Shown here one piece after another: positions 52,620 to 63,235 of a DNA stretch of 64,000 nucleotides. Position numbers and translations under genes: made by a program. Below the pieces are notes generated by a model. The model saw nothing but the letters and a program-made list of their open reading frames with translations, ran no database searches and was not told the DNA's origin. Location: contig CM034102.1 of assembly GCA_019914945.1 (NCBI GenBank), positions 11,459,501 through 11,523,500 on the forward strand, written 5' to 3'. Position 1 is the first letter of the stretch, and every line of letters starts with the position of its first letter. The stretch comes from Typha latifolia (taxonomy: Eukaryota; Streptophyta; Magnoliopsida; Poales; Typhaceae).

Positions 52620-53381
52620 AGACACAATTCTAGAGAGAGAAAGCCCTGCGGTGGTCCACCGCACACAGAGGAGAGAGAAAGAGAGAGATGCCAAGACACG
52701 GCTGGTGAAAGCGAGGATTGTCGCATTCCTCCGCTCTCTTCTCTCTAAAATGCTTCCTTCTCCTTCTTCTTGAACTCCTCGTCTCTCCCTCTCTCTCCTC
52801 TCTCTTCTCCTTCTCTTGCCGTCTCGTGATTGCTGTCTATTTCTTCCTCTTACTCTCATCTTTGCCACATTCTCCCAACCCTCTCTACTTCTACTGCCAG
52901 AACAAGTCCGTACCTTTTCTCTGCTAACGGAGCTCTACATCCCATTCTGAGCTCTCCTCCATCGATTCCAAGCAACGCCAACTTCGTGGGTTTCGATTTC
53001 TCCTGCTCTGCTGCAATCCGCTGTTCCAGTTTGTTCTACTGGAATGTTGGTTACTACTGTTCGATTGGTTTCTGCCTGCTCCAAGTTGGGTTTTTGAGAG
53101 GTTTTAGCATTGCGGAGTTTCTTCTCCTCTTTACCCTATACTAGTTTCCATACTAAAGTTTCAATTTTGAAGTCTTCTAAGGCCTTGCCTCAGTAAAATT
53201 TGAGTTGGGTCTTCGGAATTTTGAAGATTTTCTTATACTAATTTTTGTATCTCCTTCTTCCCTCAACAACTTGAGGTTTAGGGTTTTAGCTCCTTTGGAG
53301 TTCTTTTTTCTCTTTGCTCCATCTCTTCCAGGGGATAAAAAAGACCATCTGGGTTATAATTCCATCTCCTTTTAGCCTGCA
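52620..53381 (+). promoter_or_regulatory. probable promoter end and long 5' leader of the CIA2 homologue
   Basis: CT-rich, leader-like DNA precedes the ATG. It contains several short upstream ATGs (for example at 53041 and 53102), so either the leader is long with upstream ORFs or part of it is intronic. An I-box-like cttatc lies at 52592. Confidence 0.4.
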
Positions 53382-54966
53382 ATGTCGTCGTGTATAAGCG
53401 GCGGCGGCGGCCGGACATACCGGCTCGACCTCGACATCATAAAATCCTCTTCTTCTTCTCCGCCTTGGTCTTCGCACTCTTCCTCGCCTTCCTCCACTCT
53501 CTCGGAATCTAGCAATTCTCCGGTCGCAATCTATCTCAAAAAGCCACGAACGCCGCGGAAGAGACCGAACCAGACCTACAACGAAGCTGCCGCCCTGCTC
53601 TCCACCATATACCCGAACATCTTCTCCTCCACCAAGAGCCTCAACAAAATCTCCAAGCAAACGCAACCTTTTAATCCCTTCCCCGAGCCCTCGGATCTCC
53701 TCCCGGCCTTCCCGGTCCTCAGTGACGCCGCCTTCCTAATCCACAAGCCGTCCCCTGAACCCGAGAACCCGGTGAGCAGCGAATTCCTTGACCACAATTC
53801 CTTGTCTCCGAGTCCGGTGAGCAGTGAGCTCAGGGATGCCAGCTCTGCTCCGCAGAGCCCGGCGAACAACGAGTTCCTCGAGCCCACCTCGCCGGTCACT
53901 TTCGAGGACGACTTCGACGCGGAGTCCATCCTCGACGAGGAAGTGGAAGGCGGCATAGACAGCATCATGGGCAGCAGTAACAACACTACTAGCAACCATG
54001 AAGATGCTCTTCTCCACAATTTCGATGTCAATCCGTATCTCCAGAGCCTAATGGGATTTGGTTTAGGTAGTGAATTCGAGCTCGGTCTCGGGTTTCAATT
54101 CGGGATAAACGTGCGTCGAGCATTAAGGCATCGAGACGGTGGATACCGGTGGACGCCGACGGTGCCTGTGAAGGACATACTACCCAAATTTAAGATGCCA
54201 ACGCCGCCGTCCGACAAGAGGAAAAAGAAGAAGAAGAAGAAGGTTGACAAGGAAGAAGTGGTGGAAGTCCAGAGCCCTGTACCTACCGAGGCTAATACAC
54301 AAAAACAAACGAATAAAACCGGTCTGGGCCTCAAATTGAATCACGACGAAATCTTGACGGCGTGGTCGGATCACGGGTCGATGTTCTCCGACGGTTCCGA
54401 GTCGCCCAATTCCGCCGCAGATGCTCTCGTAAGTATAACAATTTTCACAATCTCGAGAAGCAAATTATTGAGCTCACTCTATACAATATCTTTGCAAGTA
54501 TAAATCTTGTTGACCGTTCTTTTGAAAGTGATGAAATCTCTACTATACCCTCAGTTGTTGATCAATGCTTTGGGCCTATTAATTGCAGGCTAAGTTGACA
54601 GACATGGATCTGATCCCAGAGAATTGGGTTGGAGGTGGAGTGAGAGAGGCAAGCGTAATGAGGTACAAAGAGAAGAGGAGGAGTAGGCTGTTCTCGAAGA
54701 AGATCCGGTACCAAGTCCGCAAGACGAACGCCGACCAACGCCCTAGGATGAAGGCAAGTGTAAGATTTTGTATCTCTTTGTATTTACGAACCTTTGTATC
54801 TTCTTGACTTAAATGTGATATCTATTATTACCATTTTAGTGAGCTGAGCAATCCCTCCCTCCCTCTCTGTCTCTCTCTCTCTTTCTCTCTCTCTCTCTTC
54901 TTGCAGGGCCGTTTTGTTAGGAGGCCATCTTTGCTCCAACAAGCCATAGAGGAGGGAAACCAATAG
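53382..54966 (+). CDS. CIA2: CCT-domain protein, CHLOROPLAST IMPORT APPARATUS 2 (CIA2/CIL) homologue
   Basis: Three exons, 53382-54428, 54589-54753 and 54907-54966, give 423 residues; CIA2 is of similar length. The N-terminus [13 protein letters not shown] followed by [20 protein letters not shown] is the family signature. The middle is serine- and proline-rich, then acidic. A lysine run (residues 279-287) may serve nuclear import. The CCT motif ([20 protein letters not shown]) lies at about 373-410, ending in MK|GRFVRRP across the last junction. In Arabidopsis CIA2 is a nuclear activator of genes for chloroplast protein import and plastid ribosomes. Intron 2 appears to use a GC donor (AAG|gcaagt); a GT donor four codon-positions away would insert two residues into the conserved core. 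A CT run lies in intron 2. Confidence 0.94.
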
Positions 54967-55565
54967 AAGAGGATACCCTTTTTTCTTTTCTTTTCTTTTT
55001 TCTTTTTGTTGAAGAGTTTGCAAATTTTGATTTTGGAGTGCTGGTATGGAAGGAATAGAGAAAGTTTTGAATTTTTAAGAGGTTTTTTTTATTTTTATTT
55101 TGCATATTACCATATAATTCCACATTCACCCGCAAAGAGAGAGGCCTCCTCCTTTGACTTTTTTTTTGCAAATAAGTTCCTCTTTTTTCAACTATATAAG
55201 CAGAAAAGTACTTCATGTTATTGCATGAGGAACATGCTCAGTATGTTTTATTCTTCTTCCTCTTTTTTAATAGCTAAAAGGTTCTTCTTTTTCTCTTACC
55301 ATTTATTCAATAAAACCACCTGTAGGAGAACTTAATAAAAAGGATATAGAAGGAAAGGATGTTCTTTGAAGAGAGAGAGAGAGAGAGAGAGAGGAGGTTT
55401 TTCCACAATAAGCTTGAAATATAGATGGTTATATGCAAAAATCCCTTCATTTGAATGACCAAAACTTAATTTAAATAGCTACACTTTTGAATTTGAATTT
55501 TAATGTCTTTTCTTCCCATGTTCTACTGTAGCTTTTCCTTGAATGATATTACAAGTAGGGCAAAG
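54967..55565 (+). other. 3' UTR and downstream spacer of the CIA2 homologue
   Basis: T-rich 3' sequence with an aataaaa-type signal (55308-55314), followed by a GA microsatellite at 55372-55393. No gene. Confidence 0.5.
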
Positions 55566-55570
55566 TTTGT

Positions 55571-55960
55571 GTAACGCCCCCACAGGGCACACGCGCTCAC
55601 ACGGCATGCGCAACGCACGCGACAGGACGAGCAGGGCTTGTCACGCATAGATACACATATTCTCAATGTAATCAATCTCAAAGATAAATTATATTATCAA
55701 CTAATTATTAACATATGAATATTCAAGTCCACAACAATCATACTAGATAACTACATAATCTAGTAGGGTCTACACAGGCCACGACAAACCATCGAGATAC
55801 AACTAAAATTACTAATACATAAGTACATTATAGTCTAATCTGTATTATATAAATCATCATCTATACAATGAAATACAAATATCAAATAATTATACAACTC
55901 AATATCTAAATACACTATCTTATATACCATCTCACGTCTATAAATAGCTCTGTTGAGCTT
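55571..55960 (-). mobile_element. LTR-like fragment
   Basis: The plus strand begins tgtaacgcccccacagggcacacg and includes ctacacaggccacgaca. A similar opening (tgtgacacccaactc ... cacgagcccacacggcac) and ctacacaggccacaaca occur at 63236-63440. TGT..ACACCC is a common LTR boundary of Ty3/gypsy elements. Read on the minus strand these are LTR 3' ends. No internal region is attached. Confidence 0.45.
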
Positions 55961-57440
55961 AAGAGATCTTGGCACAACTTCTGCTTTGATTAGCTTTGTT
56001 GAGCTTTGCTTTTCAAGACTTTTACTATTTTGATTTGTTATACTGCCAAAGTTGACTAAGTGGGAGATTTACTTCTAAGGCCATTACCATACTCACTCCA
56101 TCTCTTTTCATGTATAAGTTCTTGTATTTGATATTTTATTTTTTTGTCATTTAATCTATTTGTCAGCCAAGTGTAAAATTTGTGTTTAAGGTCGTTGCCC
56201 TATTTTCTCTTCTTCTTTTTTTCAATTAAGTTATATTTGATTATTGAAGCTAATAAAATGATGAATCTATGAATTTTCTTTAAAAACAAATTTGACTTGC
56301 AAATACAGGGAATGAATTTTGTGGAAAAATAGAATTTCTTTATATGATTGCCATTTGAAATTTTTTTCAAATATCATGTCACTATATATTTTACTTAAAA
56401 TACTATAATTATATGCTTAATTTGAGGAAACTTTTTTATTAGAGAACATTCAGGAGACTAATAATACTTAAAAAGTTGAGATATCAAGTGAGAGAATGAC
56501 AATTTGAGAATATGTGATGAATTTAAAGAGAATTATCTTCCATTGGTAGGAATGAGTTTGAAAGGAAAATAACAAAATTAACCCTCCAAAATGGCCGAGT
56601 AGGGATGAAACTAGGCCATATTGAATTTGATCTGATCCAATTCTATACTTGAATTTTGCTTGATGTAGGTTAGATTTTTCTATCCATCTTGAATTTTGAA
56701 TTCGGATCCATATCTGAATAGTCTATATAAATACGAATAAGGATTAAAGAACAACATCTAATCAATATTTACATATTAATTAGTTTCAAAACACTATGTA
56801 AAAAGTGATATTAAAAACTTACTATTATTTTATATATATCTCTAATCTTTTTTTCTCCTATATTTATTAATTATCTATAGATTTTAGTAATTATATTACA
56901 AGTTCTTATACATTAAAAAAAGGGGGGGAATAGATACATCCATAATAATACTTAGTGGATATAGTAAATAAGGTCATTATCCATGAAGAAACAAAAAATG
57001 AACACAGATATGATTTTTATCAGTTTCAATCCCTAATGTTTAGACTTTAGAGGAATAAAATTAATAATTATAGGTCTAATTTCATCAATGCCCCTCCAAA
57101 CCAGCCATTTTGACTATTTGCAAAGTTTATTTTTGGGGAAAAATAATGTTTTAGAATTATTATTATTTTTTTCAGAAAAGAAAGAAGAAGAAGGAGAAGA
57201 AATCTTGGATCGAGTTGGGCCGAAACAGAGCTTAGGAGATCTTGGCCCAATTGCCAGACTTGAGTGGGCCAAATGGTTGATATTTGAAAAGTTCTTAAAT
57301 AAAATTATGTCAAAAGAACCAAAAGAAAATATTAATGGTGATGCTCTCTTTAAGCTGCATAATTTTTATGTGATAATTACACTTATATCACCTGAAAAAC
57401 TGAGAAGAAATATCCCTTGTATTTTGCTAATTAAAAGTTG
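55961..57440. other. gene-free spacer
   Basis: AT-rich, with no gene or clear repeat recognised. A frame at 57088-57456 has no known similarity. Confidence 0.4.
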
Positions 57441-57660
57441 TCTCTTCTTCCTCTAAAATATTTGTTTAAACGCGTTATATAATTACTTATGTGGTTTGCA
57501 CGTGATAATTTATGGATAAAAAAATAATAAAAATGTTACAAAATGGGTATTTTGAGATATTTTTAGTAGTAGTGGGTCTGTATGTTGCCAAAAAATTACT
57601 CAGAGGAACTATGTGAAAAATAATAATATTTCAGAGTGTCTAAATATAATTCATCCTAAT
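57440..57660. repeat. MITE family M2, partial copy 2
   Basis: gcacgtgataatttatggat and gggtattttgagatattttt match the centre of the copy at 36750-37100. Confidence 0.45.
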
Positions 57661-57850
57661 TTTATTCCTTGATGATGTAGGTATCATAAATCTAAACAAT
57701 AGAATGCATTATAGATGAGGCATATTGACAAGCATAATTACTAATTAGATCTAAAGACATTTGATGTACTAGTGGAACTAAGTGTAGGTGGTTATAATGA
57801 AAGTTTGGATCAAAATCTTTTAAACTTTGAACATTAATAATTGATTTATA

Positions 57851-58990
57851 AGAGCATCTTCAACTGGGCTCTAAAACACCAATTTCGAGCAAACACCAAA
57901 TTTAGAGCCTAATGGAACTCCAACCGGGCTTCAAATAGGGCTCCAAATTTGGAGCCCAACACTAATACTATTCAAAACTTTTAAAATGTTAATTTTGCCC
58001 TACAAAAGTTTAATAAAAATTTTAAATTTTATCTGTATTCTTTATTAAATAATCTAGTTGGTTAAACTAAATATATAATTAGTTTTACTATTTAATTTTT
58101 AATAATAAATAGTATAGTCGGAAAGCTCTCATCAAGATATTTAAAATGAGTCTAATATTAAATTCTTTATATTTTATATTTTATATTTCGTGTAGTATAA
58201 TTTTATGTGTTTAATTAAAAATAGTAATTTAAAATTATTTTTGAAATCGTTAAAAATTAGTCTTATTATAAATATGTCTATCAGAATTTTCTAACCATAA
58301 TTTTTATTAAAAAAATCATAAAAAAGCCTTACCTAAAGATGCTCTAGCTACTTCCAATATCAACTTAGAGCATATCTAAGGGAGGCTCCAAATATAGAGC
58401 CAAGAGTCCGGTGCACTCCAATGCACCAGTCTCTATTTTTATTATTTAATTAATATAATATATATTATATTTTAAATTACTTAATAAGTCCTCTTAATAT
58501 TATTATTTTTAATAAAGAATATATGGTTAGAAAACTATCATCGATATTTTTATAATAAGACTAATATTCAATAGTTTCATAAATAATTTTAAACTACTAT
58601 TTTTTAAATTAAAAATATCAAGATTATATTACACAAAATAAAAATAAAATATTTAAAATAACTTCAATAATTTAATATTAGACTCATTTTAAAGATCTCG
58701 ATGAGAGCATTCTAATAGTACTATTTTTGTTAAAAATTGATTAGTAAAACTAATTATATATTCAGTTTAATTAATGAGATTATTTAATAAATGATACAGA
58801 TAGAATTTAAATTTTCGGATTAAGCTTTTGTAAGGCAAAATTGGTATTTCTAAAAATTAAATAGTATTGGAGCTGGGCCCCAAATTTTTAGATGGGGCTC
58901 CAAATATGAAGCTCTATTCTAGTTGGCTCTAAATTAGAGCCCAATTTGGAGCTCTACCCAGCTCCAAATTTAGCGATTGGAGATGTTTTT
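57851..58990. repeat. 1.1-kb fold-back repeat (two MITE copies in opposite orientation)
   Basis: The left arm (57851-58351) starts agagcatcttcaactgggctc and ends aagatgctct. The right arm (58370-58990) starts agagcatatctaaggg and ends attggagatg. The right arm is largely the reverse complement of the left. Examples are ttttgccctacaaaag against cttttgtaaggcaaaa, and taaaatgagtctaatatta against taatattagactcatttta. Non-coding. The right end merges with the 68-bp repeat that flanks the neighbouring LINE. Confidence 0.75.
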
Positions 58991-59046
58991 AATTACTACC
59001 CTCAGTAATTCCATTTTCTATTAAATAAATATCTATTGAGAAAGTT
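58979..59046 (+). repeat. 68-bp direct repeat, left copy, at LINE insertion
   Basis: Begins ggagatgtttttaattacta and ends atctattgagaaagtt; six mismatches to the right copy at 60221-60288. It ends exactly where the poly-T tract of the LINE starts. Confidence 0.8.
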
Positions 59047-60220
59047 TTTTTTTTTAATAGCAAGCTATATTAAGCCTATCCACGTGACAGTATAAAGGCC
59101 TCCTCCAAAATAAAGTTACATAGTTCCAGGGGTATGGGGTCCGTCAGCTCTAGCCTGCCCCCAAACTCCGCTTCCCACATTTGGCCACCCAGTCAGCCAC
59201 TTTGTTCCCCTCTCGCCTCACATGACTCAGACGACAGTTTACAAAAGAACTGAGAAAACCATTACACTCAGTAACTAAACCCTTCATTTCCCATGGACAA
59301 CTGACCATATTCTTCATGATTCGGACTAACTCCATTGAGTCGGACTCCACTTCCATATTAGTGTGGCTCGTAGCAAGTCGCAGTCCCAACTGGAGGGCGT
59401 GCCCCTCGGTTCGTAGCGCCGACTTGCCGACGGACGGTTCCCACGCTGCTGCTACCAATGAACCGTTCGTGGCCCTTATTACTGCCCCTGCCCCTCCAAG
59501 GCAATCCCCACCCGAGAAGGCTCCATCCACATTGACCTTGATCCATCCTTCAGTTGGGTGCGCCCACCTCATCGCCTACGGCCTAGCCGGATTATTCCTT
59601 GGCTTGCGTTGTTTTGCATAATCCTTAGCTAGTTGCACCGCTCGCCGGACTAGCATGTCAGCTTGAATCACAGTGCCTCCAAACACCTTTGCGTTGCGCT
59701 GCTTCCAAAGCATCCACAGGGTGGTCGCCATAATTGCCTTGCAAGCCAAGTTCTTCTCCAGGTCTTCATTCCATGACGTAGTGATCCAGTCCTCCGACAA
59801 CCTGGATTGCCACTCTTCACTCCCCATACCTCCTTCGCAACTCGGTACGTGAAGAATAGGTGCACCAAACTCTCTCTATGGAGCCCACACTGGGCGCAAC
59901 TCTCGTCCGGCCCGACCCGGATTGCATGGAGGTAAGCACGAGTTTGCAACCTCCCCTAGAGTAGTTTCCATGCAAACAAACATACTCTCGAGGCCACCGA
60001 CAGGCGCCAAAGAGTGCTCCATCCTTCCCAACCATCTTGGCGACCTGGGTGGATGAAGGCGTATATTGATTTGGCCTTGGGTTCGCCAGCTCGGCTGGCC
60101 ACCAGATCCACCTATCCGGCCGGGCCACCTCCGTCAACTCCGTGGTGCTAATCTGGAAAGCAAGGTCAAGCCCAGCTTCCTCCACAAGCCCAGCAAGGTC
60201 AAGCTCTGTGGTGCTAATCT
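59045..60220 (-). mobile_element. 5'-truncated L1-type LINE
   Basis: The 3' end is marked by an 11-T run (59045-59055, a poly(A) on the minus strand). Reading back, the RNase H frame (59150-59572) is open for 140 codons, with GWIKVNVDGAFSGG, AALRTEGHA-like ALRTEGHALQLGL and HVRREGNKVADW. Before it comes the zinc-binding part (ESCAQCGLHRESLVHLFF and ATTLWMLWKQRNAKVF). The upstream reverse transcriptase is missing. A short block with gtggtgctaatctgg is repeated near 60143 and 60205. It is younger-looking than the other LINEs here because long frames survive. Confidence 0.85.
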
Positions 60221-60288
60221 GGAGATGCTTTTAATTACTACCCAGGGTAATTCCATTTTCTGTTAAACAAATATCTATTGAGAAAGTT
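60221..60288 (+). repeat. 68-bp direct repeat, right copy, at LINE insertion
   Basis: Begins ggagatgcttttaattacta and ends atctattgagaaagtt, directly past the truncated 5' end of the LINE. About 91 percent identical to the left copy by hand count. Confidence 0.8.
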
Positions 60289-60534
60289 ACTAACATATAT
60301 GCATTTGTAATATCCAACTCATATTGCCTATTTGGTACAAGTTCAATTTATTGCTGCAGAGACCCTCTCAATTATTTCTTTTTTCTGTACCTTAAGAAGT
60401 ACATGTTGTCTCCTATGCTATCAAATATGTTTGATTGCTAATTTAAAAGTTTTTCTTTTACCATACTAGATATTTTTTTTACCAAATTAGATTATCTTTC
60501 AAACTTATTATCAAACATACATTGTCTAATTTAC

Positions 60535-60865
60535 TATAGCCTAATAAAATTGTTAAACTAATCAGCTTTTTTTAAAAAATGCTAATCAGTTTAGTATTTA
60601 CATTAGGTAATTTTTTTCTTAACTGCTAAAAGTTTAAGTTAAATGGATTTATATACATAAAACACTGAATTGATCTACGTTTTAGGACCAGACAAAAACT
60701 CTGAACTAACTAGCATTTTTTGCTTAGAGATAAAACGCTGAGACGTTCAACGTTTTTATTAGAACTACAGTAAATTAGACTTTATTTGCTAATAAATTTA
60801 AAAAGTCTATTTTGATAAATATAAATTGGAGCATAGCTAGTTTGGTCAAAAACTTGCTAATTTAA
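60535..60865 (+). repeat. repeat family R2, copy 2
   Basis: Matches 12885-13215 block by block, including ttagagataaaacg and tagctagtttggtcaaaaact. Non-coding. Confidence 0.55.
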
Positions 60866-61780
60866 TGTCTTAGTCTTTTTTTTCCGAAGGAGGATTCACC
60901 CCAGCAGGAAAAGTGTTCCTAACAAACGTAGTGTTCCATATTAAAAAAAATTTTCTCCTGCAAGAGTTTTTCTCCATTGTGATCCATCTCTCCCTATGAT
61001 CATCTTTCTCAAATTCTCTCCTTTCCATATCCAAAAGAGTTATTTCCCAGTTGCAAACCTTTTTCTTTCTCTTTCTTGCTATATGTTTTATATGTTTGCT
61101 CATTTTCCTTCCAAACAGTCTTCTCCCCTACCTCCTCCCTCATCTTCCTCATTGAGCTAGCCTCATGAGGTAGGGTTCTAATGGCTCTAGTTTCACCTAA
61201 ATCGTAGGTCAGGATGAAAAGATAAAAATAAAATAGTGGAGATAGGTCATGGAGGGCAGAACGGTAGTTTTTGATGTTGTGGTGGTCGTCAGAGGGTGGT
61301 GGACGACCAAGGGTGATGCTGGATGACCGTGTAGTAGCGTGACTGCTGGAGGTAGAAGGTGGCTAGGATTTGGATGCTTGAAAGAGATCTACGGTTATAA
61401 TTTACTCGTATGAAGATAAAGACAATCTAATGACTAATATAAAAAGATAAGGACGAAAATAATAAGTGGCTAAACTCAGATTTCTCTCAATAATTCTTAT
61501 CAACACATTTTCACCCATATTTATAGGAGTAAAATCCCTAACGAATCGGATCCACATGTGAATTATCCAATTTATTTGAAATTCAAAACAGAAAGATAAA
61601 GTTAACTAATTTGACTCGACTTAACCCATGTGATCGGATTGTAACAATCCACAACGCTTCCAACACCTTGTCCCCAAGGTGACTAGTCTCTCACGTCCTT
61701 ATACTCATACAACTTGTTGTGCCAATTAGTGGATTTATGTTCGTCTTCCTCAAGTCCGTCTAGGAACATGACGTGGGCTG
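60866..61780. other. gene-free, probably transposon-derived spacer
   Basis: No coding domain recognised; it lies downstream (minus strand) of the gag fragment and may be part of the same element. The G-rich stretch 61250-61400 (ggtggtcgtc, gggtggtgg) resembles the GC-rich DNA at 62.5-63.2 kb. Confidence 0.4.
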
Positions 61781-61789
61781 GTTAACGCT

Positions 61790-62490
61790 TACATTTATGA
61801 TCGGGGGTAAATCGGTCATCACAGTTAAAACACAAGCTTTTTTCTTCCGTGTTCTTCCAAGTCGTTGGGTACAAAGTGGCGCATTATCATCTGTTGGTTA
61901 GGTTGAGCCGTTGGTGCAGGCTGAGTCGGGTTAGTCAACATGGCCTAAAAATTCTCGTACTAGGTCGGACCGAACCGAGGACAAATCGCATCGGCAAAGT
62001 CCTACCAAGACTTGAATGGTCGAGTCTGCTCAGCCGACTGGTTCCACCTAATCACCATGCCCTCCAAGTGGAATGAGGCTAGTTGAACCTTCTGGTAGTT
62101 GGGCGTGCCATGTTACATGAAAAATTACCCTACTAGATAGGTCTAATCTAGCGGGTCTTCCTAGATAATTTTGGGAAATCAAGCTTGACGATCCGAGCTT
62201 GGATCCCAAAATGTGGTCTGTCATCACGGGCGAAGTGACCTCAGAGTTAAGGCTGGTCTCATGGGTCATAGGCCCACAGGTTCGGCTCATGTCGCACTCG
62301 GGCTGCATGCGAGTTCGGCCTAGTCTAGCGACGTAGGTCCACCGATTCATTCCACTATTCTTCGTCGAGCTCGTACTCATGCTCGGGATCTTATTCAAAG
62401 GTTCCAAACTAGTTTGGAATTCGGCCTGTCTCGAAAATTGTGCACTTCATCTCCTTTATTCTAATAATCTAACCCTAAGGCTAAATTTGG
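61790..62490 (-). mobile_element. Ty3/gypsy gag fragment with zinc knuckle
   Basis: The minus frame ends in CFNCDDRFTPDHKC (61795-61840), the CCHC-type knuckle of plant gypsy gag. Upstream is ASFHLEGMVIRWNQSAEQTR and FKSWxDFADAICPRFGP (61960-62090), the usual retrotransposon gag motif. The N-terminal region (62048-62407) reads in one frame as MEPLNKIPSMSTSS onward. Stops separate the parts, so it is dead. Confidence 0.75.
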
Positions 62491-62509
62491 AATTTGGCCT
62501 AGGGGCGCC

Positions 62510-63235
62510 ACCATAGGGTGGATGGGGGCGATGGCGGCTGGGTTCGGTCGAGGGTCGTCGGCAATCAACCCTTGGCCGGTCCTTGCGGTGGTGGAACAGT
62601 GGCAAGCGGTGGTGGAGGGCCAAACTCGAGCTCCGGCTCGAGCTGGTGTAGTAGTGGTCCTGGTGTGTCGCTAGCTAATCCACCGGCCCCTGGCGGCTAT
62701 GGAAGTGACCAGTGGCCCCACAGTAGGGGAGTAATGGCGGTAGGAAGCTGCGATGGAGCCACCCCGACATAAGGGTAGCTTCCCACGATTGTGGCTGTCG
62801 GGTTCGGCCACACGACGATCGTCGGCGGCTGCGGCGGCCATCACTGGCCAGCAGTCGGCCCAAGGAAGCCAGCCATGGCCACCGATGGGCATGGGAGCGT
62901 CAAACTTGTGGCCACTAGCCACGGGTTTGCTATAGCACGAATCATCGCGGGTAGCGGTCTTCCAGCTGGTGCCGACGTGAAAGGTGGCCTGGGCTTAGGT
63001 GCGGGAGTACTGTGGAAGGGATCAGTTATGGTGGCAGGGGCCATGAGCATCTGGATGGCCGACGGCGGGAATCTAGGGTTTTTGGCCCTAGCTCCCACCG
63101 TGGGTGGGGAAGATGATCTTGCGGTCACTATTACGGGTGGTTCTAGCATGACAACGGCGTCTACGAAGGTTTGCAGGGCCGGAGGGGTCCCTACCACTGT
63201 CGGAGGAGAGGTTGAGGGTGTGGTTTGGGCCGGCT
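62510..63235. other. GC-rich stretch, likely leader or internal part of the gypsy element
   Basis: Markedly GC-rich (ggcggctg, ggtggtggag) against AT-rich surroundings, with long overlapping open frames on both strands that follow from the composition and resemble no known domain. It lies between the gag fragment and the LTR-like sequence, so it may belong to that element. Confidence 0.4.

Noticed and set aside
53286..54031. Long minus-strand frames across 53.3-54.4 kb
   Set aside because: Shadows of the CIA2 homologue exon 1, explained by its composition.
59150..59572. 140-codon RNase H frame as a possible domesticated host gene
   Set aside because: It sits in frame with LINE zinc-binding sequence and ends at the LINE poly(A); it is simply the LINE C-terminus.
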